From: an uncultured Erysipelotrichaceae bacterium
Lineage (GTDB): Bacteria > Bacillota_I > Bacilli_A > Erysipelotrichales > Erysipelotrichaceae
NCBI GenBank assembly: GCA_944326095.1
Contig: CALVCO010000004.1
Location: 1-60,860 of the forward strand
Length of the DNA: 60,860 nucleotides
Direction of reading: 5' to 3'
Shown: piece after piece, positions 26,583-35,789 of the stretch
Layout of the letters: each line of letters opens with the position of its first letter
How positions within the stretch are numbered: position 1 is the first letter of the stretch
Translations under genes and position numbers: made by a program
The notes under the pieces: model-generated
The model's input: only the letters and a program-made list of their open reading frames with translations
Database searches by the model: none
Told to the model about the DNA's origin: nothing

Positions 26583-27212
26583 ATGAAACCTATTATAATT
26601 GGTATTGCTGGTGGTAGTGCATCAGGCAAAACATCAATTGCCAAAATTGTTTATGATGCTTTTGATGATGAAAAAAATGTAGTAATTATTCGTCAAGATG
26701 ATTACTATAAAGATCAATCTCATCTAACTATGGAAGAAAGGGTTTTAACTAACTATGACCATCCATTAGCTTTTGATAATGATTTATTAATCCATGATTT
26801 ACAACAACTATTAAATAGACAAACCATCAAAAAACCGATTTATGACTTTGTACATCATACTAGAAGCGAAACTTATGAAATTATACAACCTTGTGATGTA
26901 ATTATTTTAGAAGGTTTATTTGTTCTTGAAGATGAAAAATTAAGAGATTTATTAGATATTAAAGTCTTTGTTGATACAGATGCAGATATTCGTTTTATAA
27001 GAAGATTAAAACGTGATGTAGAAAAAAGAGGAAGAACTATCCAATCAGTAATAGATCAATATACTACAACGGTTAAACCAATGCATGAAATGTTTGTTGA
27101 ACCTAGTAAAAAATATGCACATATCATCATTCCAGAAGGTAGTCATAATGTAGTTGCGGTTGATTTATTAATTACGAAAATTTCTAGTATTCTAAATCAC
27201 TCTGTGATATAA
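26583..27212 (+). CDS. udk: Uridine kinase
   Basis: Udk phosphorylates uridine and cytidine to UMP and CMP. The P-loop is [14 protein letters not shown] (residues 7-20). [20 protein letters not shown], and [22 protein letters not shown], given here as adjoining motifs, match the family. Length is 209. AGGAGG precedes the start. It ends overlapping the greA promoter, in the usual mltG-udk-greA order. Confidence 0.96.
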   Translation: MKPIIIGIAGGSASGKTSIAKIVYDAFDDEKNVVIIRQDDYYKDQSHLTMEERVLTNYDHPLAFDNDLLIHDLQQLLNRQTIKKPIYDFVHHTRSETYEIIQPCDVIILEGLFVLEDEKLRDLLDIKVFVDTDADIRFIRRLKRDVEKRGRTIQSVIDQYTTTVKPMHEMFVEPSKKYAHIIIPEGSHNVVAVDLLITKISSILNHSVI

Positions 27213-27213
27213 T
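27205..27213 (+). promoter_or_regulatory. Extended -10 promoter for greA
   Basis: TGATATAAT overlaps the udk stop codon and lies 26 bases before the greA ATG. It could give greA expression independent of the upstream operon. Confidence 0.5.
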
Positions 27214-27239
27214 CGTTTAGTAATTAAGGAGTAAATAAT

Positions 27240-27713
27240 ATGGCAATGGAAGATAAAATTTATGTCACTGCGGAAGGACTGAAAGATTTACAAGATGAAT
27301 ATAATAATTTAGTTCATGTAGTACGTGATGAAGTAAAAGAAGAATTAAGAGCAGCACGTGCACAAGGAGACTTGTCTGAAAACGCGGATTATGATGCGGC
27401 AAGAGATCGACAAGCAAAAGTTGAAGCACGAATTGCTGATCTAGAAGTAATGTTGCAAAATTATGAACTGATCGATACCAAAAAAGGCGGCAGCCGTACA
27501 GTTAGAATTGGTTCGACGGTGACTTTGGAATTTTTAGATCTACATAGTGAGCATGAATATACGATCGTTGGAACGACTGAAGCTGATCCACTTAATGGAA
27601 AGTTATCAAATGAAACACCATTAGCTGAAGCTATTTTGGATAAAAAAGTTGGATCAACAGTAACTGTTAATGTTGATAAACCTTATGAAGTAAAGATTAA
27701 AAGCGTAAAATAA
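27240..27713 (+). CDS. greA: Transcription elongation factor GreA
   Basis: GreA rescues backtracked RNA polymerase by stimulating transcript cleavage. The N-terminal coiled coil carries the acidic tip in GDLSENADYDAARDRQ. The C-terminal FKBP-like domain has EADPLNGKLSNETPLAEAIL. Length is 157, normal. AAGGAG precedes the ATG. It ends at a strong terminator that separates the conserved cluster from the three-gene insert. Confidence 0.97.
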   Translation: MAMEDKIYVTAEGLKDLQDEYNNLVHVVRDEVKEELRAARAQGDLSENADYDAARDRQAKVEARIADLEVMLQNYELIDTKKGGSRTVRIGSTVTLEFLDLHSEHEYTIVGTTEADPLNGKLSNETPLAEAILDKKVGSTVTVNVDKPYEVKIKSVK

Positions 27714-27727
27714 CGCTTTTTCTTTTT
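27698..27727 (+). terminator. Terminator of greA
   Basis: AAAAGCG pairs with CGCTTTT around TAAAATAA, followed by a T-run. The stem overlaps the greA stop codon. Confidence 0.8.
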
Positions 27728-27804
27728 ATCAAAATTATGAATAATGGTTATTTTTTATTGCATTTATGCAAAAATATAACTATAATAAAGAGCAAGAGGC
27801 ATAT

Positions 27805-28350
27805 ATGATTAAATATCTTGGTGTAATAGGTTTTTGTTTATTTTTTATTTATGATTATAATCAAGTACGATGGAATAATGGTGTTTTGAAAAAATTTTTC
27901 CTTATCGGACTTATCTTAATCAGCATAGCAACTATTTATTATTGCACATTACCCTTGAAAAGTATCTTAGGTATAATAATTGCCTTATTTGGATTAGCTT
28001 TGACAGTGTATGTTTTATTTTTTGCGCTAGATTTTAAAGATACTTATATAAATGATAAGTTTAAAGTTTATGATAAAGGAGTTTACTCTTTATGCCGTCA
28101 TCCTGGATATTGGAGCTTGCTTATCATGTATCTAGGATTGCTTGTAGCTTTTCAAGATGTGGAATGGCTGTGGATCACGATAATATATAATCTATTAAAT
28201 TTGATATATATCGTTTTTCAAGATAAGTATACTTTTACCATAATATTTGAAGATTATTGTGAATATAAAACATATGTACCTTTTTTGATACCTACCTTAG
28301 CTAGTATTAATTCATGTTTAAATTATTTTAGGGAAAAAAATGAAATTTGA
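27805..28350 (+). CDS. ICMT/PEMT-like membrane methyltransferase family protein
   Basis: The protein has about five membrane helices and, near the C-terminus, the SAM-binding signature of the isoprenylcysteine carboxyl methyltransferase/phospholipid methyltransferase family: LCRHPGYWSLL followed by IIFEDYCEYKTYVPFLIPT. Such enzymes methylate carboxylates or amines of lipophilic substrates at the membrane. I prefer ATG 27805 (181 residues, after AAGAGG) over ATG 27766. Its end overlaps the GH3 gene by 11 bases. With its neighbours it forms a compact three-gene unit. The substrate is unknown. Confidence 0.7.
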   Translation: MIKYLGVIGFCLFFIYDYNQVRWNNGVLKKFFLIGLILISIATIYYCTLPLKSILGIIIALFGLALTVYVLFFALDFKDTYINDKFKVYDKGVYSLCRHPGYWSLLIMYLGLLVAFQDVEWLWITIIYNLLNLIYIVFQDKYTFTIIFEDYCEYKTYVPFLIPTLASINSCLNYFREKNEI

Positions 28351-29941
28351 GGAAAAATTAAGAACTTTAGGCAAAAAAGAAGTATATGATGAATATTGTT
28401 CTTTTTTAGATCTAAATCTAGAGCAATATATGCAGATACAAAATAGCTTGCTTAAAGAACAGATTGCTCTATGGCAAGATACTAAATTGGCTCAATCAAT
28501 TTTAAAAGGCAAAAAGATTGAGTCTTTTAGTGATTTTAAAAAAGTTATTCCTCTTACGACATATGAAGATTATGCAGACATACTTTTAAAAAGAGATGAT
28601 AATTATCTTCCAAGTCCTGCTTCTCTTTGGATCGAAACAACTTGGGAAGGTGGTAATCATCCAGTAAAGGTAGCGCCATATAACCGTGCAATGCTTGAAA
28701 CCTTTTTCACCAATGTGTGTGCTTGTTTTTTAATCGCTACAGGCAAGCAAAGATATGATTTTGACATAAAATCAAGTTATCATATGCTTTATGGATTGGC
28801 ACCATTACCTTATGCTACTGGTCTTTTACCAATCAGCTTAGAAAATCAGATTGGAATCAAATTTTTGCCTGATGTTGAAACAGCAAATTCATTAAGTTTT
28901 AGCGAACGAAATAAATTAGGATTTAAGCAAGGGTTATTTGAAGGCATCGAATACTTTTTTGGTTTAGGAAGCGTAACATATTACATTTCAAAAAGTTTAG
29001 ATAAAATGTCTAGCCAACAAAGTTCATTTAATTATAGTCAATTTTTTAAGAATCCTAGAAGAGCAGCACGGTTGTTGAAAGGTATAAACCGTGCAAAAAA
29101 AGAAAATCGTGGACTATTGCCTAAAGATCTTTTTGACTTGAAAGGCTTTGTCGTAGCGGGAACAGATAATGAATTATATAAAGATGATTTAGAAAAATTA
29201 TGGGGTGTAAGACCACTAGAAATTTTTGCAGGTACAGAACCAACCTTATTAGGAACCGAAACCTATAGTCGTAAAGGTTTGGTATTTTTCCCAGATAGTT
29301 GTTATTTAGAATTTATCCCTGAAGAAGAAACTATAAAATATAAAAATGATCCTAGTCATGAATACACCACATATACGATAGATGAAGTATGTGAAAATTG
29401 TAATTACGAATTAATTATCAGTGTATTAAAAGGCGGAGCATTCATGCGCTATCGAGTAGGAGATATCTATCGCTGTGTCGGTTTAAAAGATAAAGATGAC
29501 AATATAAATCTTCCGATCTTTAAATTTATTGATAGGACAAAAGATGTTATTGATATTGCTGGATTTACCCGCATTACTAAAAACAGTATCGATGATGTTA
29601 TAAAATTATCAAAATTAGATATTAAAGATTATATTGCTTGCAAGGAAATAGATAACAATGATCGGCCATTTTTACATATGTATGTGGAGATGAGCGATGA
29701 TGCAATGTATGGCGATGCAATTACCATTGAAGTTTTAAAAGATCATCTAACTGCATATTTTAAATATTTTGATTCTGATTATGCTGATCTTAAAAAGATC
29801 TTAGGCATAGATCCATTGCAGATTACGATATTGAAACGTCGCTCTTTAAGCGATTATCCTTATATGATCGATAGAATAAACCCATCAAAAAGTGAGATGG
29901 TGAAGTTTAAGAGATATATTTATGAAAGTGCAGGATATTAA
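28340..29941 (+). CDS. GH3 auxin-responsive promoter family acyl-adenylating enzyme
   Basis: GH3 enzymes activate a small carboxylic acid as acyl-AMP and join it to an amino acid. Matches include FSDFKKVIPLTTYEDYA, FAGTEPTLLGTET (the Y-x-S-S-E-G-type motif), MRYRVGDIYRCVGL (the Y-R-x-G-D motif), and IFKFIDRTKDVIDIAGF. The first nucleotide motif, usually S-G-T-T/S-G-x-P-K, is altered to ETTWEGGNHPVKV, so ATP binding may be unusual. Length 533 is like bacterial members. It overlaps genes on both sides, the last through TAATG. Acid and acceptor cannot be predicted. Confidence 0.75.
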   Translation: MKFEEKLRTLGKKEVYDEYCSFLDLNLEQYMQIQNSLLKEQIALWQDTKLAQSILKGKKIESFSDFKKVIPLTTYEDYADILLKRDDNYLPSPASLWIETTWEGGNHPVKVAPYNRAMLETFFTNVCACFLIATGKQRYDFDIKSSYHMLYGLAPLPYATGLLPISLENQIGIKFLPDVETANSLSFSERNKLGFKQGLFEGIEYFFGLGSVTYYISKSLDKMSSQQSSFNYSQFFKNPRRAARLLKGINRAKKENRGLLPKDLFDLKGFVVAGTDNELYKDDLEKLWGVRPLEIFAGTEPTLLGTETYSRKGLVFFPDSCYLEFIPEEETIKYKNDPSHEYTTYTIDEVCENCNYELIISVLKGGAFMRYRVGDIYRCVGLKDKDDNINLPIFKFIDRTKDVIDIAGFTRITKNSIDDVIKLSKLDIKDYIACKEIDNNDRPFLHMYVEMSDDAMYGDAITIEVLKDHLTAYFKYFDSDYADLKKILGIDPLQITILKRRSLSDYPYMIDRINPSKSEMVKFKRYIYESAGY

Positions 29942-32451
29942 TGATGGATAGTTATTTATATGTACCAGCAATATCTGTAGCTTTTTTGTCATATCTTCTA
30001 ATATCATTCATGGCAAGCAAGAAGAACCATTTGATCAAGGCATATCTTGCCGTTTTGATTGCGATGATCATGTGGACAGGAGGATCGTTCTTGATGAGGA
30101 TCCAATTTTATCCTGGAATGGAGCTATGGTTTGATATATCGATCGCTGGGCTGCTTGGTGTATGCTCAACGATATATACATTCGTAAAGATCGCAACGGT
30201 AAAAAAAGTAGATAAGATGTGCATGGTCTGGTATATGATCATGATCATAATCGCTATTATCAACGCATTGAGCGGGTGGTTTTTAAGTGTGCCATCAATC
30301 GTTGAAAACGGTTCACATATTAAATTTATTTATGAGGTTACCTTTAGAACATTAATTCTATATGGGGTAGCATTTTTGTGCTTTTTGAACGTATGTTATA
30401 ATTTATGGAACGCAATGAAGAAAAACATTGAATCAGTACATGATATGTATCCAATGTTCATTGGTGTAATCTTATTATTGATCGGACATATACTATATTT
30501 TTTACCGATCTTCAATGGTTTTCCAATCGATATGCTTAGCGGTATCTTTTCGGCAATTTGTTTGTATTATATGGTATATAAAAGACGGATGTTCAAACTT
30601 ACCTTGTTAGCTGGAAGAGGAAGCTTGACGTTTGCTTCTGGATTGATCACTTTTTTTATCTTCTATATTTTGATCGATCCTTTAGAGAGGATCTTTGATA
30701 CAGCATATGGAACCAATACGACATATGATTCATTATACATATCAATATTGTTTGTCATTGTTTTAGCAGTAGTCTTTAGCTTTTTTAAATTTTTTACTAA
30801 TTCGATCTTTGTAAAGAAAGAAATAAAACAAAATGAAGTCTTGAATGAATACCTTTTGGATGTAACCCAAAGCTTAGATATTAAGCAAGTCATAGATATA
30901 ACATTCAAAAAAATCAAAGAAGTGATCGATGTTGATACGATCATCATAGCATTGCATAATGACCAGAAACAGTGTTATGAATTATATTCCGATAAAGATT
31001 ATTTTAGTTATCCAAACATAAGTGAAGCGAGCCCGATTTTTAGCTATTTATCGCAAGTTAATGGTTGTGTAAGCTATAATGATTTTAATCGTAGCGTGTT
31101 TGCTAGATCTATCTGGCAAAATGATAAAGATATCCTTGATAAGCTTAATATCAGTTTGATGATGCCATTAAAAGACGAAGAACTATTTGGGGTCATCATG
31201 CTACCGCAAAAAAAGAAACCTTACCATTATGATGAGACATTGTTCATATCATCATTAGCTAATAGCGCATCAATAGCCATAAAAAATAGTAAGCTTTATA
31301 ACAAAGTATATCAGGAATCAATTGGAGACGATCTAACTAATACCTATAATCGTAAATATTTTTATGACATCCTAAATCAAAACTTTTTAAGCTATAAGTC
31401 ATTCTTGACCTTGATGTATATCAGCGTAGATGATTTTAGAATCTATAATCAGCTATATGGTAAGCAAGAAGGTGATGAAGCATTAAAAAATATCGCAGAA
31501 GTTATCAAGCTATTATCTGGGCAAAAGAGCATATTGTGCCGGATCCAAGGAAAGATTTTTGCGTTGATACTTCCAGAATATAATATTCTAAGCGCTAGGA
31601 AATTAGGAGAAAATATTTGTAAACAAGTAATAAATATTAATAAGCATGAAGAAAACAATAAGAAAGTTCTAACGGTATCCATTGGCATAAGCAGCATACC
31701 GCTAAATTCAACAACGGTAAAGGAACTATGTGCAAATGCCGATCAAGCATTATATGATGCCAAGAAGGCAGGGAAAAATTGTGTCAATATTTTTAGCTTA
31801 GAATCATATACCAAAACAGACGATCAACCACGAAAGAAATTTGATACATCGGTATATAATGAATATAGTGGAACGATCTGTGCTTTACAGGCAGCAATCG
31901 ATGCGAAAGATCATTATACTTTTTCACACAGCAATAATGTGGCGTATTATGCAACGAAGCTAGCAGAAGGCTATGGATTAAGCGATGAGATTGTGGAGAT
32001 TGTTAGAGAAGCAGCTTTATTACACGATATTGGAAAAATTGGGGTTCCAGAAAATATCTTAAATAAGCCAGGAAGGTTAACAAGTGAAGAATATGAGACG
32101 ATGAAGTCGCATGTTGAAAACAGCGTTAGCATCATCAAGCATCTGCCATCATTGGATTATGTTGTACCAGCAGTAATATCTCATCACGAAAGATGGGATG
32201 GTAATGGTTATCCTCGCCGTCTAGCCAAGGAAGATATTCCATTAACTGGTAGGATCTTATGCATTGCGGATTGTTTTGATGCAATGACTAGTGCTCGTTG
32301 TTATAAGCAGCCATATCCTTTGGAAATGGCGTTAAATGAGCTGATCTTGCAGGAAAACAAACAATTTGATCCAAAATTAGTTGAATTGTTTGTTGCCATG
32401 GTTAAAAATGGGCATATTGTTTTACAAGATACTAAAATTAATAAAGGATAA
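29941..32451 (+). CDS. Multi-TM/GAF/degenerate GGDEF/HD-GYP signalling protein
   Basis: Seven or eight membrane helices fill about residues 5-290, resembling the 7TM histidine-kinase-type sensor module. A GAF domain follows (about 300-445). Then comes a GGDEF-like domain (about 450-605) whose active site reads RIQGKIFALI, so diguanylate cyclase activity is very unlikely. The C-terminal HD-GYP domain (about 640-825) looks complete: LLHDIGKIGVP, SHHERWDGNGYP, ADCFDAMTSARCYK. It should hydrolyse c-di-GMP or a related dinucleotide. It begins inside the GH3 stop codon. Base composition is richer in GC and GATC than the core genes around it. Confidence 0.88.
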   Translation: MMDSYLYVPAISVAFLSYLLISFMASKKNHLIKAYLAVLIAMIMWTGGSFLMRIQFYPGMELWFDISIAGLLGVCSTIYTFVKIATVKKVDKMCMVWYMIMIIIAIINALSGWFLSVPSIVENGSHIKFIYEVTFRTLILYGVAFLCFLNVCYNLWNAMKKNIESVHDMYPMFIGVILLLIGHILYFLPIFNGFPIDMLSGIFSAICLYYMVYKRRMFKLTLLAGRGSLTFASGLITFFIFYILIDPLERIFDTAYGTNTTYDSLYISILFVIVLAVVFSFFKFFTNSIFVKKEIKQNEVLNEYLLDVTQSLDIKQVIDITFKKIKEVIDVDTIIIALHNDQKQCYELYSDKDYFSYPNISEASPIFSYLSQVNGCVSYNDFNRSVFARSIWQNDKDILDKLNISLMMPLKDEELFGVIMLPQKKKPYHYDETLFISSLANSASIAIKNSKLYNKVYQESIGDDLTNTYNRKYFYDILNQNFLSYKSFLTLMYISVDDFRIYNQLYGKQEGDEALKNIAEVIKLLSGQKSILCRIQGKIFALILPEYNILSARKLGENICKQVININKHEENNKKVLTVSIGISSIPLNSTTVKELCANADQALYDAKKAGKNCVNIFSLESYTKTDDQPRKKFDTSVYNEYSGTICALQAAIDAKDHYTFSHSNNVAYYATKLAEGYGLSDEIVEIVREAALLHDIGKIGVPENILNKPGRLTSEEYETMKSHVENSVSIIKHLPSLDYVVPAVISHHERWDGNGYPRRLAKEDIPLTGRILCIADCFDAMTSARCYKQPYPLEMALNELILQENKQFDPKLVELFVAMVKNGHIVLQDTKINKG

Positions 32452-32487
32452 TATGTGCTTTAAACATATATATGATTGGTGATAAAT

Positions 32488-32955
32488 ATGTTTAAAGCTT
32501 TTTTTATTATTATTGCATTTACTTGTTTTATTTTTGTTGATCATAAAATAATAGATATCAAACAAATGGAAGATGCAACTATTACAGTTGAAGTAAAAGG
32601 TAATGGAGCTAAAAATGGTCTATATTCTTTAGAAAAATATAGTACTATTAATGATTTAATAAAAATAGTAGAAATGAAAGAGGATGCCGATTTATCAAGT
32701 TATAATTTACAACAACCTTTAAAAAGTATGGATATTATTACCATAAATTTAATTTCAGAATTTCCTAAAGTATCTATAAATAGTGCTAATTTAGATGAAC
32801 TTTGTACTTTGGATGGAATTAAAGAAAAGACAGCACAGAAAATAATAGATTATCGTAATAATAATGGACCTTTTCAATCTTTAGAAGAATTGATGGAAGT
32901 GCCAGGTATTGGTGAAGCTAAATACAATAAGCTTAAAGATAAAATCTGTCTTTAA
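32488..32955 (+). CDS. comEA: ComEA-type DNA-uptake receptor
   Basis: ComEA binds double-stranded DNA outside the membrane during transformation. An N-terminal membrane anchor (residues 2-18) is followed by an SLBB-like domain and the helix-hairpin-helix pair: INSANLDELCTLDGIKEKTA, then LEELMEVPGIGEAKYNKLKD. I use ATG 32488, after GGTGATAAAT; the TTG at 32476 is a less likely alternative. The comEC gene begins within its 3' end. Confidence 0.92.
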   Translation: MFKAFFIIIAFTCFIFVDHKIIDIKQMEDATITVEVKGNGAKNGLYSLEKYSTINDLIKIVEMKEDADLSSYNLQQPLKSMDIITINLISEFPKVSINSANLDELCTLDGIKEKTAQKIIDYRNNNGPFQSLEELMEVPGIGEAKYNKLKDKICL

Positions 32956-34840
32956 TATTGATTTATGGCAAGAAGGTCTATTATGTGTTATATATGCTCT
33001 TTTAAAAGATGAAATACCATTTACTATGGCATTTTTAATAATACTTATTTTATTTATAAAACATAAAAAATGGTGGTTAGCTCTTTTTTTTGTTTTATTA
33101 TTAAACTTACCAATTAATGATACATCACCTAATACTTATATTGGAAAGATTATTGATATTAAGAATAATTATTATATTGTCCAAACTGAAACACATAAAG
33201 TCTTATTATATTCTGATATGAATCTAAATTATGATGATTCTATTTCATTTAAAGGTGAATATGAATTGATTGAAGGAAAATATAGTAATTATGGTTTTGA
33301 TTTTAAAAAATTTAATAATAGACAAAATATTTATTATCAAATAGAAGCAAATGATATAGCTTTAATAAAAGAAGGAATATCTATTAGAAATATAATATAT
33401 AGTAATACTGATTCATTATTTGTTAAAAAATTTATATTTAATATTAATAGTGATGAAGATATTATTTCTTCATTTATAAATAGTGGTTATTGTTTTAATA
33501 GTTTTTTATATTTATTTTTAGGCTTGTTTAGTATTTTTATTAAGCCAAAAACATTAGATAAATTTGAATTAATATTATTGATTTTTTTTGGAATATTCTA
33601 TCATTTTAATTTTATTAGTTGTAGATTATTATTAAATTTTATATTTAAGAAACTGAAACTCAATAATAAACAAAAATCAGGATGGCTAGCCTTTTTTAGT
33701 ATATGTTTTTTCCCTCATAATATCTTTAGTTTAAAATTTTTATTACCTTATGGTATTAATATTTTATATGGTTTAAAATATGATAAAAATTATGTTACTT
33801 TATATAAGTTATTATTGCAAAGCTTCTTATTTTCACAAGTGAATTTAATACTACTAGTAGGATATAAATACTTTTCTAAAATATTAGGATTTTGTTATTT
33901 AATTAGTATATTTCATTATTTTATAGATATGACTTTTATAATAACTATAATTAATAATTGCTTAACAATAATGGATTATTTTATTATTTATCAATCACCA
34001 AAAAGTATCATATTAATCTTATTATTAATTATTCATATAATTATTCCTTATAAAAATCCTAAAGTCTTAACTATTACTATTATTATATTAATGTATTTAG
34101 GATTGTTTTTTCCATTTGCTAGTGTTAGCTATATAAATGTAGGACAAGGTGATTCAATACTTATTAAAGATTATTTTAATAAAGCTAATTATTTAATTGA
34201 TACAGGCAAAGAATCTGCATATAAATCTTTAGATACTTTTTTAAAAGCAAAAGGAGTAAAAAAAATAGATATCTTGTTTATTACTCATTATGATAGTGAT
34301 CATTGTGCTAATATTGAGATATTAAAAAAGGATTATGAGATTGAGAATGTAGTAGATTACCATTTTGATAAAATAGAAAGTAATTTTACTTTCTATGAAT
34401 TAAACAATAATTATTTAGATAAAAATGCTAATTCTTTAGTCTTATATACAATGATTAATGGCAAAAGTTTATTATTTATGGGTGATGCAACAACTGAAAA
34501 TGAAAAAAATATAATAGAAAAATATCCTTTATTAAAAATAGATTATTTAAAATTAGGACACCATGGTTCCAAAACAAGTACATCATTGGAATTTATTCAT
34601 AGTATTCAACCTAAATTAGCAATTATTTCTAGTGGTAATTTTGCATATTACCAACATCCTAATCCACAAGTTATATCTACATTAAATAACTTAGGTATTC
34701 CATACTTAGTCACTAATGATGATGGTGATATTGAAATTTATTTTACATCATTGGGGGAAATTATTGTAAGTTCAAATAAAAAAATATCATTTGTTTTTAA
34801 CCCAAATATCTTTAATCATGATATAATACGTGCGAGGTAG
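32909..34840 (+). CDS. comEC: ComEC/Rec2 DNA-uptake channel protein
   Basis: ComEC carries single-stranded DNA across the membrane. The protein has a short N-terminal domain, many membrane helices from about 190 to 405, then a metallo-beta-lactamase-like domain starting near NVGQGDSILIKD, with the metal motif THYDSDHCANIE and LGHHGSKTS. At 643 residues it is shorter than Bacillus ComEC. No ATG is available near the start: TTG 32909 or GTG 32912, both inside comEA, are the best candidates, which makes the N-terminus uncertain. Confidence 0.9.
   Translation: MVKLNTISLKIKSVFNIDLWQEGLLCVIYALLKDEIPFTMAFLIILILFIKHKKWWLALFFVLLLNLPINDTSPNTYIGKIIDIKNNYYIVQTETHKVLLYSDMNLNYDDSISFKGEYELIEGKYSNYGFDFKKFNNRQNIYYQIEANDIALIKEGISIRNIIYSNTDSLFVKKFIFNINSDEDIISSFINSGYCFNSFLYLFLGLFSIFIKPKTLDKFELILLIFFGIFYHFNFISCRLLLNFIFKKLKLNNKQKSGWLAFFSICFFPHNIFSLKFLLPYGINILYGLKYDKNYVTLYKLLLQSFLFSQVNLILLVGYKYFSKILGFCYLISIFHYFIDMTFIITIINNCLTIMDYFIIYQSPKSIILILLLIIHIIIPYKNPKVLTITIIILMYLGLFFPFASVSYINVGQGDSILIKDYFNKANYLIDTGKESAYKSLDTFLKAKGVKKIDILFITHYDSDHCANIEILKKDYEIENVVDYHFDKIESNFTFYELNNNYLDKNANSLVLYTMINGKSLLFMGDATTENEKNIIEKYPLLKIDYLKLGHHGSKTSTSLEFIHSIQPKLAIISSGNFAYYQHPNPQVISTLNNLGIPYLVTNDDGDIEIYFTSLGEIIVSSNKKISFVFNPNIFNHDIIRAR
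34819..34827 (+). promoter_or_regulatory. Extended -10 promoter inside the comEC end, for holA
   Basis: TGATATAAT lies 18 bases before the GTG of holA and within the last codons of comEC. It would uncouple the essential holA from competence control. Confidence 0.5.
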
Positions 34841-34845
34841 ATATA

Positions 34846-35787
34846 GTGATTAGAATAATATGTGGCAATGAATTATATTTAATTCAAACTAAATTGTCCG
34901 AAATATTAAAAGAATATAGTGAAGAAGATATTATTACTTATGATGGCAGTCTTAAGGAATTTAATATTTTAAATGTTATTGACGAATGTAATATTCCAAA
35001 TTTATTTTCTGATAAGAAGATTGTTTTAGTAAAAAATCCTCTTTTTTTAAGTAGTAAACAAACTTTGGATGATTCACAATCTAAACAATTAATTAATTAT
35101 GCAAAAAATCCTAGTGATAATGAGCTTATATTTTATGGTGATATTGAAATTGATAAACGTAAAAAAATTAATAAAGAACTACAAAATTTAGCTCAATATA
35201 TAATTTGTAATAAATTAAATTATCAAGAATTTGCTAATCATATTAAAAGTAGTATAAAAACTAATAAAATCAATATTTCTAGTGCCGCAATAAATTATTT
35301 AATTGATAATTTACCGAATGATTTAGCTAATTTTCATCAGGAATTAACTAAATTAATTTTATATGGTGATTATATTGATATTGAGGATGTAAAAAAATTA
35401 ATTGATATTCCTTTAGATAATGATGTATTTAATCTTACAAATGCTATAATAGAAAAAAATATTAATAAAGCATTTAAAAAATGGGAAGATTTAAAAAAAT
35501 TAAAACAAGAACCAATAGGTATTGCATTGATAATAGCTAATCAATTTAGATTTATGTATCAAGTAAGATATTTAATGGATTTAGGATATAATGAGGATGA
35601 AATTGCAAGACATTTAAAAGCTCATCCCTATAGGGTATCCTTAACTTGTAAAAATGTTTGGTCAATTAAACGCCATCAATTATTAAAAATTTTAGCAAAA
35701 CTAGCAAAACTAGATCAAGGTTTTAAAAATGGTACTATTGATCGTAATATTGGTCTAGATAAATTTATGATAGAAATAATGAGGTAA
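34846..35787 (+). CDS. holA: DNA polymerase III subunit delta
   Basis: The delta subunit opens the sliding clamp within the clamp loader. The N-terminal ATPase-like domain (IRIICGNELYLIQTKLSEIL; NIPNLFSDKKIVLVKN) and the helical C-terminal collar (KLDQGFKNGTIDRNIGLDKF) match the Firmicute form. Length is 313. Translation starts at GTG 34846 after GAGGT. The comEC-holA order is conserved in Firmicutes. Confidence 0.93.
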   Translation: MIRIICGNELYLIQTKLSEILKEYSEEDIITYDGSLKEFNILNVIDECNIPNLFSDKKIVLVKNPLFLSSKQTLDDSQSKQLINYAKNPSDNELIFYGDIEIDKRKKINKELQNLAQYIICNKLNYQEFANHIKSSIKTNKINISSAAINYLIDNLPNDLANFHQELTKLILYGDYIDIEDVKKLIDIPLDNDVFNLTNAIIEKNINKAFKKWEDLKKLKQEPIGIALIIANQFRFMYQVRYLMDLGYNEDEIARHLKAHPYRVSLTCKNVWSIKRHQLLKILAKLAKLDQGFKNGTIDRNIGLDKFMIEIMR

Positions 35788-35789
35788 GT

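Noticed and set aside
27714-27804. Longer start (27766) for the methyltransferase gene
   Set aside because: It lacks a ribosome binding site, whereas ATG 27805 follows AAGAGG at good distance.
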